Source: Lojkania enalia
Taxonomy: Eukaryota > Ascomycota > Dothideomycetes > Pleosporales
Direction: 5' to 3'
Assembly (NCBI GenBank): GCA_010094045.1
Contig: ML986650.1
Coordinates: 8,511-45,722 of the forward strand
DNA: 37,212 nt
Made by a program: the position numbers and the translations under genes
Notes under the pieces: model-generated
What the model was told of the DNA's origin: nothing
Database searches by the model: none
The model's input: only the letters and a program-made list of their open reading frames with translations
Shown here: piece by piece, positions 22,201 to 33,523 of the stretch
How the letters are laid out: each line of letters opens with the position of its first letter
How positions within the stretch are numbered: position 1 is the stretch's first letter

Positions 22201-23982
22201 ATGCAGTATTGGTTGGGCCGGACATTCGCGCAGTATGAATTTCGTTTTTCGAAGAATCGCCGCTGTTGTCGGCTGTTGAGTACTTCTAGATACCCTTCCC
22301 CTTTTGCAATGCAGTATTCATTTATCTTCGCCGACTTGTGTAACGAGCCACTGTAAGTCATGCATCGCTTCGATCATGTACTGGCAGGCGAGGTCACCAG
22401 ACACCGAACACGTCGTGACGATCTGCTAAGCGACAACCGAACTATCCCATTGCATATTCTTCAAATTCTAGGGCCTAATACAGCTTATTATGACTTTTAG
22501 GCATGCCAACTCATAATATCATTGCTGGTTTGCATCATCTGCAATTCTATGGCCGTAGCGCACATTCGAGGTTCCTTTCGGAAACTATCGACTGGTACGG
22601 TACAAGATGTGATACACGGGGCTTCATAGGGCCTACTCTACTAGCAACTCGTAGCGATATTATTCTTTAAAGGGTGTTTTCATTCCGCATATCTGGCCTG
22701 AAATGGATTCAACGACGGTTAAGGTACCATAAAAGCAATTACCAGCGCTTGTAACAATACACAAACTACATATACCTCTAGCCAGTCTTTCGTAGGATCG
22801 TTAAGTATTAGCTTCATTCTCTTCCTACTATGGTATATCATGGGAATGACTAAAAGAGAGATAAAGCCTGCATTGGTGGATTGTATGCACCACTAGGTGT
22901 CGAGCATGAAAGCTCGTACGTGTTCAAATGTGGCAATACGAAGGATGTACCGGTCAGTCTGGACGATCACTTAAGACATACCACGATACGGGGAACGGGG
23001 ACTGTGCAGCATGCTTGCGTCTGCGTCCTGCACTGCTGTGCCGGATTCAATGCAGCTGCGAATGGGACCCATTATCTGGAGATATCACCATTCTCACCAG
23101 AACAAATAGAAAAAGCCAAGAGGGAACTCAAAATAGCGGTGAGAGGAGATAGAGAGAAGTTATGAGTCTTGTGATCCTGAAAGCCTGCTTCAGGGTGATG
23201 GAAGCCCATATGCTGGCCTGGGAGGAACTCTGTGCGACATCCAAGGGAATCAAAACGCTCCAGCGTGGGGGTTCCTTAAGACCAGCATGGGGTATAAGAT
23301 TAATCATTTGGTGTAACCTGAAGCACCAATCTGGGTTGGAAGTATTCCAGAAATGATTGACACGGCGCTGCGATTGGCAGTGGTAAGGCTAGTTTGGTGA
23401 GGATTGAGGAGTGTGATGCTGCAACCAAGCATGTGTGGCTGAAATCCTTCAGGGCTGACGTGCTTCGGAATGCTTCCACCGACCTTTCGACGCCCACGCA
23501 GCAATTTTTTCGTCGCATATCGCTATACGGGCCATTGGGGGGCTCCCATAGCCGCGCTACAGGTCTGTGTCCATCACGGAGTCACCTACCCCGTCGTCAT
23601 AGAGGTATTCCCGCGCCTCTTTGACCGCCAGCGCGGCGCGTGGCCCTCTTCGCGCGGCTGGGCCTGGCCTAATATTCCGAGGACTCCGCTTCTACGTCGA
23701 GTCACTAACCATATTGGAAACGGACCTGGCTGACGTGCACCATTTTGAACCAAGAGCTCCGCAGCCCATGGTGCTACAAACTATCTGTATGGAGCACAAA
23801 CGGTCTCAATCGCTCCGGCCAAGTTGACTGCTTTCGTGCCGCGTCGGGACCAGCTAATTATTGCGCTATATGTAGAGAAGACGGTGTGCAAGCTCAGGAT
23901 AGAAAAGAGCTTCTCGGCCCACCAATTTTGGCTTGAAGAGTGCCGCTGTGCGAGTCGAATTGCTGCATCACCAGTCCCTAGC
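22201..23982. other. Interval with fragmentary protein-like frames of unknown origin
   Basis: No intact gene is supported. From about 22863 to 23165 a plus-strand frame reads as plausible protein (FNAAANGTHYLEISPFSPEQ). A second frame from about 23150 to 23305 continues with GDGSPYAGLGGTLCDIQGNQ before a TAA, and a third near 23394-23490 holds DAATKHVWLKSFRADVL. The order and strand agree, so this may be a broken gene or one with introns I could not place. The right end is the beta-mannosidase promoter. Confidence 0.35.
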
Positions 23983-26895
23983 ATGGCCCAAGCTTCCACT
24001 GTCTACCATTTGACGGATGGATGGGATTTCAAGCAAGCCGACGATGCCGGAGAGGATGCCTGGCTTCGTGTGAAAAGAGTTCCTACTAATGTTCATTTGG
24101 ATCTTATCGACAATGGAAAGTACGTCACCCGTTTGGGGGGGTGGTATTTGGAACCCAAATCTAAGGCATGACTGACACCGGCATCCGCATAGAATTCCGG
24201 ATCCCTTTTTGGGATTCAATGAGCTCAAGGCTGAATGGGTCGCAGACAAGACGTGGACGTATAGAGTCAAGCTCCCAGAGATCCCTCCCCCGCAAGACAG
24301 TGCCGTCTCTGTACTGGCCTTTGATGGCCTAGATACATTTGCAACCGTCAAACTCAATGGTGCCGTCATCCTACAGAGCAATAACATGTTCATCCCGCAC
24401 CGCATCGATGTCACTAAGCAGCTGCAACCCGGAGCGGACAATGTCCTTGAAATCGACTTTGCCTCTGCGCGGTTACGGGCGATTGAGATTCGCGAGGCTC
24501 ATCCCGAGCACACCTGGGTAGGATTCAACGGCGATATGTCTCGTCTGGCGGTTCGAAAAGCGCAATACCACTGGTAAGGTGGATGATCCTCTTGCTCATG
24601 GAGTTAGGATGCTGATTGTGGATAGGGGTTGGGATTGGGGACCAGTGCTCAACACTTGCGGTCCTTGGCGTTCTGTCCGATTGGAAACATATCAATCCAG
24701 GATATCTGACCTTCGAATCGACTACGCCCTCGAAGGCGGTCTCAAGGCCGTGGACGGCACAATCACGGCGAAGGTGGAGGGTCTGGGCGGGGCTCTTGTT
24801 GCTTTTGAGGTACATAGTGGTGACGAGTTGGTGTTTAAGGAGTCGGCCAACGTTAGCGAGGGAGCGGCCAGCGTTCAGTTCCACGTTAATAACCCCAAGC
24901 TGTGGTATCCGCACGGCTATGGCGACCAGCCGTTGTACCAGGTGACTGCGACCCTATCAGCGGACGGCGTCAACTTGCATCAAGCGACCCGTCGCACCGG
25001 TTTCCGCAAAGGCGAGCTTGTCCAGGAGCCCGACGAGATAGGAAAGTCCTTCTATTTCAGAATAAACGATGTGGACGTTTTCTGTGGCGGCTCCGATTGG
25101 ATTCCTGCGGATTCATTTTCTCCCAGGGTAACACTGGAGAAGTATCGCAAATGGCTGGAAATGATGGTCGATGGCTACCAGGTCATGATTCGGTATGCGC
25201 CTTGCACCTTCATCCACATGTACCATAGAACCTACACAGCAGTGGAACAGCTAATAAAGTAACAGGGTCTGGGGAGGTGGAATTTGGGAGGAAGATTGTT
25301 TCTATGAACTATGTGACGAGCTGGGAGTCCTCGTCTGGCAGGATTTCATGTTTGGCTGCGGAAACTATCCAGCGTTTCCCGAAATACTCGAGTCGATCCG
25401 CCACGAATGCATCGCCAATGTTGGAAGATTGCGGCACCATCCATCGGTCGTGATCTACGCCGGCAACAACGAAGATTACCAAGTGCAGGAGCAGTTTGGC
25501 TTGACGTACGATTACGAGGACAAGAATCCGGAGAATTGGCTCAAGACCAATTTCCCTGCAAGATATATTTATGAAAAGGTAAGCGCTTATGCTGCAGTGC
25601 CCTTCACGAGTGTTCAGCCACTCTAATGGAGGGTTTTCGATCAGGTCTTACCCGAAGTTGTTGAGGCAGAGAGCCCTCACGTGCCGTACCATCCTGGCAG
25701 TCCCTGGGGTGACGGGTTGAAGACATCCAACACTAAAGTCGGGGACATGCATCAGTGGAATGGTGAGAGGTCCTGCTCATTTGGGCTGCTGTGCTGGCCT
25801 TGAATGCTAATAATGTCTTGCTAGTATGGCACGGCACGCAGGAAAAGTATCAAATCTTCGACACTCTGGGTGGGCGATTCAACAGCGAATTCGGGATGGA
25901 AGCATTCCCGCATATTGACACCATCAAGTATTATTGCACGGATCCGTTGCAGCTATACCCGCAATCGCATATGCTGGACTTCCACAACAAAGCGGATGGC
26001 CATGAGCGTAGGATCGCGACGTATTTGGTGGAGAATTTTAGAACTCGGACGGATTTAGAGGTAGGTGTTTGATATTCGCGTAGTTGTTAATAATAATAAT
26101 ATAGGTGCTAAACTAAGGATATGGCAGGCATTTATCCATCTGACGCAGCTCTCACAAGCCGAGGCCTTAATGTTCGGATACCGTGGATGGCGGAGACAGT
26201 GGGGCCAGCAGCGGTTTTGCGGAGGTGCATTGGTCTGGCAACTTAACGACTGCTGGCCCGTCACATCGTGGTCCATTGTGGACTACTTTCTGCGCAAGAA
26301 GCCTGCATATTACGCTATGAGACGGGTCCTGGCACCAGTTGCAGTTGCGGTCAAGCGGGCCCATCACGACTGGAGCGTTGTTCATGCTCGGGTGCCAAAG
26401 ACAAGTGACTACGAGCTGTGGGTGGCCAGCAGCCTGCCGGAGGAATTGACTGCCACCGTTGAGCTCCGATTCATATCCATTTCATCAGGCGAGGAAATTA
26501 AAGAAAAGATCGTCGAGAAAGACGTTAAAATTGTGGCCAACGGGACTACGGACGTGCTGTCGGGCACAATTGACAACATCAACGAGGAAGCTCACGTTCT
26601 GGCAGCGCGGATCTGGGTGAATGGAGAGATTGTCTCGCGCGATGTCGACTGGCCTCAGCCGCTCAAGTACCTCAGCTTCAAGGACCGGGGGGTGGAGGTC
26701 CAGCCCAAGGACGACGGCACGATTTCGGTCAAGGCCAGCAAGCCGACTAAAGGGTTGGTGTTTGAGGAGAGGGCTGGTGTGCTCCTGAACGACAGCGCTA
26801 TTGATCTTGTGCCGGGTGACGAGCAAGTGATTAAAGTGAGGGGGCTTGCTGCAGGTGACGCTCCACTCCAGTGGACGTATTTGGGGAAAAGCTGA
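23983..26895 (+). CDS. mndB: Beta-mannosidase B, GH2, intracellular (839 aa, seven exons)
   Basis: It removes terminal beta-D-mannose from manno-oligosaccharides (EC 3.2.1.25), the last step of mannan degradation. Exons are 23983-24119, 24193-24573, 24626-25192, 25266-25578, 25645-25762, 25825-26060 and 26128-26895. All six introns have GT...AG ends and the frame closes at 839 residues, the usual length of fungal B-type enzymes. The GH2 sugar-binding domain comes first (LNGAVILQSNNMFIPHRIDV), then QYHWGWDWGPVLNTCGPW across intron 2, the barrel entry VWGGGIWEED, the acid/base Glu431 in AGNNED (427-432), and the nucleophile Glu527 in NSEFGMEAFP. GGALVWQLNDCWPVTSW is in exon 7. There is no signal peptide, so it should act inside the cell on imported oligosaccharides. 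The next gene downstream encodes a Zn2Cys6 regulator. Confidence 0.93.
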
Positions 26896-26974
26896 CGCAG
26901 AGACTCACATGATGGGGAACGGTGCAGGGCAGCAGCAGCAAGCATGAGGCAGAGGACAGGAGGTGGAGATGCAT

Positions 26975-27072
26975 GCTGCTGCTGCTGCTGCTGCTGCTAC
27001 TGCTAGCTGACGGACGGACTCGCGATGGTCGCGGTATATGCGACGAGCGAGCAGCAGCAGCAGCAGCAGCAG
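26975..27072. repeat. Facing (GCT)8 and (AGC)7 triplet arrays, hairpin-capable
   Basis: (GCT)8 lies at 26975-26998 and (AGC)7 plus AG at 27050-27072. They are reverse complements with a 51-nt spacer, so a single strand could pair over about 23 bp. Confidence 0.85.
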
Positions 27073-27361
27073 TTGGCCGGTGCGCGGGCAGGCTGGCCAG
27101 CGGCTGCGAGCAAACGGTGATCTGACACTGGGAGCAGGGTGCTTGGGGATGTGAAGGGCTGGCGGATTGCGTTATAGCAGGGTATGGGTGAAGGGCATAT
27201 TGAGAGGGGGTATATGTGGGGGATGTTATAGGGCGTGCGCAATAAGGTGCCTGGCATGATATTGACAGCGCCGAAATGGATGAGCCAATGCGGCGACGCG
27301 CGAGGGGAAAATGCCAAATTAAATCGTCCTGGAGCTTTCCGATAGTGCGCACGCGGTGTTA

Positions 27362-27406
27362 GTGTCGTGTCGTGTCGTGTCGTGTCGTGAAGTGAAGTGA
27401 AGTGAA
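27362..27406. repeat. Compound pentanucleotide array (GTGTC)5(GTGAA)4
   Basis: Five GTGTC units (27362-27386) pass directly into four GTGAA units (27387-27406). The two parts share phase and differ only in the last two bases of the unit. Confidence 0.9.
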
Positions 27407-27690
27407 GTGATGTGTGGGCAGAGAGCGGCGGTGGTGGCGGCGGCGAAGATGGCGAAGAAGACGGGTGGGTTGCAAGAGAGACCGCTTCTAGGGGAGGGCG
27501 GTTCCTATGTACTGGCAGAGGGTGTAATGGGTGAATAACGGCGACGATGATGGCGATGCCCGTGATTGATGGTGGACCCGGACCCCGGATGAAGAATCAT
27601 GGATGGCATTTGGCTGTCGGCAAGCGGGAGAGCTGCCCGCGCGTGCCCGCAAGGCTGCCATGGCGGCCTGACTGGACTACCGCAAAACGG

Positions 27691-27726
27691 CGTCGACGGC
27701 TTCAACGGCTTCAACGGCGTCGACGG
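27691..27726. repeat. Four 9-bp units (CGTCGACGG / CTTCAACGG)
   Basis: The order is CGTCGACGG, CTTCAACGG, CTTCAACGG, CGTCGACGG. The outer units contain a SalI-type GTCGAC palindrome, so the ends of the block can pair with each other. Confidence 0.7.
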
Positions 27727-28477
27727 CCGTGCTTTGCTATGCCTGCCATGCTTTACCTCCTATGGGCCCGCCGCCGTCCCTGAAAACCTCCAGGGCTTAG
27801 CAGGCCCGTTATGTGTCCCCGCTCTGAGCCCTGCTGAGCCCGCTAGATGGAAGACAGCTAGTTGCGGTATGTGACTAGTATTATGTCGACTGCAATGCAC
27901 TCCGGCTCCAGCGCCGACCCGCGTACTGAAACTGGCCTACTAAGTGCTTGCTGCTGCTGCTGCTGGAAGCCTTCTCGAACACATCAATCTCGCTTGGCCT
28001 CGCCTCGACGAACGGCCGCGCTGTTGTCGGTGTGCTCGAGTCCAACCGTCCCAGACTTCTGGCTCCCTGGCCACCCACCCCCCCCAACCAAGACCCTATC
28101 ATCCGGGGGCACTCGTTATAATGCGGGGGCTAATCCGACGAATGCTCTGGCATCCAGCGCACACTCTGGCCATCCCCATGCTGACCTGCCATTCACTGGA
28201 CATGGCGAGCGACCACGGCCCAGCGTAGTAATCTGCAGCCTGAAGAGGGCAAAAACGGACATCTAGATCTGCTGCTCTTTCATCGTTATTGCTATATCTA
28301 ACCCTGTCCCTCCTTCGAATCCTTTCCCTTTGGTATCGTCCGTCCGTCTTGATTCTTGTCATTCTTGGTCTCCTCTCTACTTCCTCGGTGTCCATTCTGG
28401 TTCTGCCCGCAGCCTTCATGCCTACTGAGGCACCTTGTGCTTGAGCGCTTGCCCCCGCCGTCTCCTTCCTGTCAGTA

Positions 28478-28518
28478 TTTTTTATTTTATTTTATTTTAT
28501 TTTTTTATTTTTCTTTTA
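28478..28518. repeat. A/T-rich TTTTA repeat in leader of the Zn2Cys6 gene
   Basis: Imperfect TTTTA units merging into poly-T lie 35-75 bp upstream of the start codon at 28553. They are probably part of the promoter or 5' leader. Confidence 0.75.
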
Positions 28519-28552
28519 AATAGACCCGTGGCAAGGCCTGAGTGAGATTTCC

Positions 28553-30985
28553 ATGTTTCACACCTTCCAGTCCTCAGTCGGCGTGCGATCGCCTGGCGCC
28601 GAGGGCGACGGGACTGCCACCAAACCAGCACGCGCCGCTGGCTCACGGCGAATATCGACGAGCAATGCCTGTGTCGAGTGCAGGCGAAGAAAGATTCGAT
28701 GTGACGGCACGCAGCCATGCGGACAGTGCCAGTGGTACCAGCATCCAGAAGCATGTGGATACTCGAAACCGGCACAGCGGGTAGTCCCCAGCAGGAAGTA
28801 AGCTTCTTCCGCACCATCTACCAGGCGACGTGTGCTAAGGAATCATCAGACTGGTAGACAAACTCTCGGCCGACATAGAGCAATTCAAGAGTGTACTGAA
28901 CAAATTATATCCGTCAAAGGACCTCGAGTCTTTGTCTTCATTACCACGGGAGGAGCTCCTGGAGCTAGCCCTCTCCATCCCTTCATCTGGAACAACGACA
29001 TCTCCATCAACAGTAGCGACACAGGCCATTTCAGAAATCACTTCTGGCTCCGAAGGCGCCGAGAGCCTCGAAGCGCTCGAGCAGGCTCCCCCAGAGGATC
29101 CGTACTGGGACGAAGCACGCAAGCACCTGGTAAGGGTGCAAGGGATCTCCGACGATGTGAACGGGCTTTCCATGTCTGTAGATCGGCTATCCTCCTACGT
29201 TGGCATCTCCTCAATTACCGCTGCCCTCAAAGTCATTGTGCGATGTGCACCTCATGCCAAACCATTGATTGCACACAACCACCAGGAAACGGCACTACCA
29301 AGTAGAGCTGGATCGCCACCCCCTGAGCTTGTCGATGACAATCCGATGGCTTTGCCGCAACCCACCGAAGGACAGCAGCTGGTGGAAAGTTACTTCGAAC
29401 GGGTGCACTTATTCTTCCCAATGATTGACGAGCGCAAGTTTTGGTCTTCGTACCTGTACGGCGATCGGAAGGACTCACCATGGCTGGCACTGTTGAATAT
29501 GGTCTTTGCCTTAGGTTCCCTAGCAGCATCGACTTCAGATAACGAAGCACACTACGTCTACTTCAACCGCTCAAGGCACCACCTTTCCCTGGAATCTTTT
29601 GGTAGTGGAAACCTGGAAGTTCTGCAAGCTTTGGCGATAATGAGTGGATATTACATGCATTACCTGAATCGGCCGAACGAGGCACATTCTCTAATGGGCG
29701 GCACACTTCGAATGGCAACTGCTCTGGGCTTGCATCGTGAATACTCTGACTCCACGAAGGGCGATTCTAATAGGTATCTCAACGTTATGGCGCCTGGGGA
29801 AGCCGACTCAATTTCTCCCGAGATGAGAAGGCGGATTTGGTGGAGTCTATTCTGCCTCGATGCCTGGGCCTCTACCACGACTGGCAGGCCATCTTTGGGC
29901 AGGATGGGACCTTCAATTACTGTCCTTCCTCCGGGACAGAATGTGCGTTGGCCGCTTTCAACCCTTTTGGTAGTATTATGATCCTAACGACCTGCTAGAT
30001 GAACATTCTGCCACAGCCGAACAGTCCACAGTACATTGAACAGCTGAAAATACTTCCTTTGGTTCACGCTTCCGAATTTTGCAAGATCGCCACGAGGATC
30101 CAAGACAGACTTGTCGAGTCCCCGTTGCTGACCCCGAGCGAAACGGCTGCTTACGACTCGGAAGTCATCCATTGGCATGAGGAGTTACCCTCAATTCTCT
30201 TTAATATGAACGAGACGTGTCCTGACTACCTTCGCCGCGTTCGCCACGTTATGAAATGGCGCTTCCAAAACATCCGCATCGTTCTCCACCGGCCGGTCCT
30301 ACTGAGTACCGCACTTCGACGCACCCCTTTTGCAAGTCTTAGTGCGGAAGAAAAAGTGGCTGTAGGAAAGTGCCGCATTATCGCCGCAAAGACCATTGAA
30401 GATATTTCGACAGAGTGTCTCCCGGATTTGATCTCCGGGTGGAATGGAGTTTGGTTTGTCTTTCAAGCATGTATGATCCCTCTCGTCTCCCTTTTCAGCG
30501 ACTCTAGCATGCTAGAAGAGGTTGAGAAATGGAAATCGAGTCTCGAGACGGCACTTGCATTCTTCGAGCGAAGCAAACCTTGGAGTATTGCTGCGAAACG
30601 CAGTTTGGATGCCGTATCCCGCCTCTACGAAGCGTACAAAGCACAGTTTTCCGGGCAGTCCTTCCCAGATCAAAAGTTCCACGTTCCAAACCAACACGCC
30701 CAATTCCATAGCAACAATCATGGCAATATGGGAGGAATAGACAGTTCGGCATTCGATTACAATACCGTGCCAGACGTGGGTTCATTGTCAATGCAACAAG
30801 GCACAATGGGCACGTGGGGCCATGATCCCAGTGCCATGGGCAACCTGAGCGGTTTCTGGGACGATATGATGTGGGACACGAATCTTCCAGACATGCTGGA
30901 GACGCCATTTGGACTAGGAAACGACTACGACTTCCAAGGCGCCGCGCAGGATTCTGGAGCACCATGCTGGATGCAGGGCAACTGA
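28553..30985 (+). CDS. Zn2Cys6 fungal transcription factor (774 aa)
   Basis: Exons are 28553-28797, 28850-29942 and 29999-30985. Introns 28798-28849 (GTAAGC...TCAG) and 29943-29998 (GTGCGT, branch CCTAACG, CTAG) keep the frame. The DNA-binding zinc cluster has C40-x2-C43-x6-C50-x5-C56-x2-C59-x8-C68 (CVECRRRKIRCDG core); the last spacing of eight is longer than the common six. A short helical region after intron 1 (KLVDKLSADIEQFKSVLNKL) may dimerise. The fungal-specific regulatory domain covers roughly 215-520, with VESYFERVHLFFPMIDE, LMGGTLRMATALGLHRE and EMRRRIWWSLFCLDAW. The C-terminus is Asn/Gly/Met/Asp-rich and could activate transcription. The target is unknown. Its position after beta-mannosidase makes mannan use a candidate but does not prove it. 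Confidence 0.9.
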
Positions 30986-33523
30986 AAACACATGCTGTAT
31001 ATGTGAGAGGTATAGTCGGGGAAAGTTTGGCAATAACATGAGAGAAGGATGTGAGACGGTGGAAGTAGAGTGGTGGAGGGGCGCAGCTCGTGGGCACGGA
31101 TTGGTAGCTTCGGCGGAAAGGAGGTTTTTTTTCCATCGCCAAGAGTTGACGTTTTTCGCCTTCTTGATTTGGGATGGGTAAAGATAAAAAAGCGAGGAAT
31201 TGGCATAGGCAATTTTTTTTTTTTTTTTTTTTTACTCTTCATTGGAGGGTGTTGGCATGCATTGGGATTGGATTGCGGTTTATTTCACGGTTCTTTCTCC
31301 TCTCTTCCCTTTTACCACCCTCTCTGTATTGTTCGAAACTGTTTGGGGGTTTTTGGGTTAGTTGGTGCATTGCGTTGTTCATTGTCGTTCGTGCTTTCGC
31401 TCTAGCATAACGTTGGCTTTTCTTCATGCTTGGTTTTGGTGTCTGTTCTAGAAGGAAGGGATTCTACTTTTTCTCACATCCGATGGGCCATTTAGTTAGG
31501 TTTCCACTACTTGCTCTGGGTTCTGGAAATGCGGGTGGCAGGGCAGGGCAGGGCAGGACAGGGAGTCAATCTGTCATGCGCAAAGGGTATATCTGCGAAA
31601 TAGCAGGCTTGGCTGCCTATATCACGATGGCCGATGAGAAATAGTCCAAAGTTTCAGCTCGAAAAGCAAGTTCAAAGTACCTTTCTTCAAAGGCATATGC
31701 CTCCGATTATAGGCAAGGATTGGTGGGGAGATGCCCCAGATTTTTTTGCTTCGAGGCTAAAATGGTGTTTGAATGGGGGAGCCTAGGTTGCGTCGTACAT
31801 GGAAGCACATGCACGAACGCTATGAACGAACATTTACCGAGTACATACATATGTCCAGCGCGTAGTCTGTGCTGACGACGCCTCGTACTGGCCCAAGTCT
31901 TGCATCTCAACTATAGCTTGGGTTAATATTATACCGGTCGCACGATCGTCATTCGGCTCCGGAGAAGTGTGTACGGATTTTATCCGCCGCTTAGACTACC
32001 GTACTGTACCGACCAGCGAAGCAACCACAACGCAACATAACGGCGACGCAAACGCAGCGCGTGAACTTGGGCGGGGCTCCCTCTTGAGTGGCTATCTCGT
32101 CGCTTGTGGAGAGGGAGGAAAAAAAAAAAAAAAGGAACGTGCATAAAGGGCTGTGCATCGGGAGGTGGGTTTTGGCCTGCGACCTTCCCTTCCACAAGAG
32201 GGGCAAGGTAGTCTTAATGAATGTGATATAGGGCGGATTGTTGACGCTGAGGTTTGTGAGGAGGGAGGAGGGCATGCATTTGTGCCGGTGGGTGTGGAGA
32301 AAGTTTACACGCGTGCATGGCATTGAGATAGAAGGCTTGTCCCCGTTCGAGGGGCATGAACGAGCACAGATCTCCGCCATGCGATGCTTCGTGTAACACT
32401 GCATACTCCACACAGCCCTTCGATCGCGATTTCCAGGCATTGCCCGTTTTCTCATACATGGGCACCATGCAGAGCAAAGCAGCATGCGAGCAAGACGGCA
32501 GAAAGGCAGACCGATCCGAAACTAACGCATCCATCCACTGCCTGCCGCTCTATCTACTCGCCCGCCGTGTTTGATGACCTTCTAGAAGGCCGGGGCATGT
32601 GGAGCGTTGGGCACGGGGCTATGTGGCTGGCTATATTAATATGACGGGTGCCCGGTTCATAACCAGAGGGTACGTGGTGTGCCATGTACAGGATGTACCT
32701 CGAGCCCGGCCGCTGGCTGGATGGCGTTCTGGAATTCTGGGAAATGAGTACTGTATGTGTGGAGAAAGAGAGGATGGATGCACGGTATGCTTGTTGAATA
32801 CGAGGCTGGGGTTTCTCGAGTTGCCTATCGATAGAGTAACCCCCTTTGTGCTCTGCTCTGCTCTGGTCGTGTGTTGGGCTTGTTTGAGGGTGTGACCAAA
32901 GTACTCCGTAGTGGAGACTATATTGCAATCTGTGCAGCTGGCAAAAATTAGAGGACAATCCCTGGTTTTAGGATTGACACGATCCTCTTCCGCGACGATT
33001 GCCCGCAGTAGTGCGGTACGTATGTGGTAGTTCTGATGTCCTTCAACGGTCGGGAGTCGGGGAAACAACTTTCCTGGTCTCGCCACCGCGGCGCGACGAC
33101 GGGTGAGATTTCCAAGAGCGAGCCTCCCTGAGATCTTCTCTTGGCTAGCGAGCTTGATGTTAGGTGTGTCTTGTCTCCTGACAGTCATCCTTGCGCGTTA
33201 TCTCTGCGTTTCCTCTCTTCGCCTCTGCCTTGTTGACGTACTCCCTGGGTATCTGGGTGAATATTTTTTTTTTTTTGATTTGTTATCGTTATTGCGCTGG
33301 GCTGCCGTCTGCCCCTGTGCGAATCCGCGCCTTCCGCCCGCGTTTCATACAATTTCTTGCAGCTGCAGATTCTTGATTCTACGTCGCCTCCCTCCCAGCC
33401 AGGCCGATATATTGCCTCGAGTATATTGGTCCACCTCCATTACCAAGATTCTGCCGCAGCCACCGACGCAGAATCCCATACGTCGACGGGAACTGCATCC
33501 GCCTCCCTCCTACCGCGATCAAT
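30986..33523. other. Long intergenic region, homopolymer tracts, no gene seen
   Basis: These 2.5 kb separate the Zn2Cys6 gene from the fatty-acid hydroxylase gene. They contain a T21 run (31213-31233), an A16 run (32119-32134), a T12 run (33264-33275) and a GGCAG cluster near 31540-31562. Open frames on both strands, up to about 185 codons, have no domain and a composition of chance frames. The last few hundred bases are C/T-rich and probably form the promoter and 5' leader of the hydroxylase. Confidence 0.5.
31213..31233. repeat. Poly-T tract (T21)
   Basis: An uninterrupted T run 228 bp past the stop codon of the Zn2Cys6 gene. It is a possible terminator-proximal or nucleosome-free element, and its length is prone to sequencing error. 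Confidence 0.9.

Larger units (their letters stand above)
26896..28552. other. Repeat-rich spacer between beta-mannosidase and the Zn2Cys6 gene
   Basis: No gene is supported in these 1.66 kb. The stretch is unusual for its concentration of simple repeats: two facing triplet arrays, a compound pentamer array, a four-unit 9-bp repeat, a third short GCT array at 27950-27964, and a TTTTA run just before the regulator gene. Open frames across it are poly-Leu or poly-Ala artefacts of the repeats. Confidence 0.6.

Noticed and set aside
26922..27125. Poly-Leu and poly-Ala open frame after beta-mannosidase
   Set aside because: It is produced entirely by the GCT and AGC triplet arrays and has no protein character outside them.
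31991..32958. Minus-strand frames of 130-165 codons between the regulator and hydroxylase genes
   Set aside because: No domains, and one crosses a poly-A tract as poly-Phe. The composition is that of random frames.
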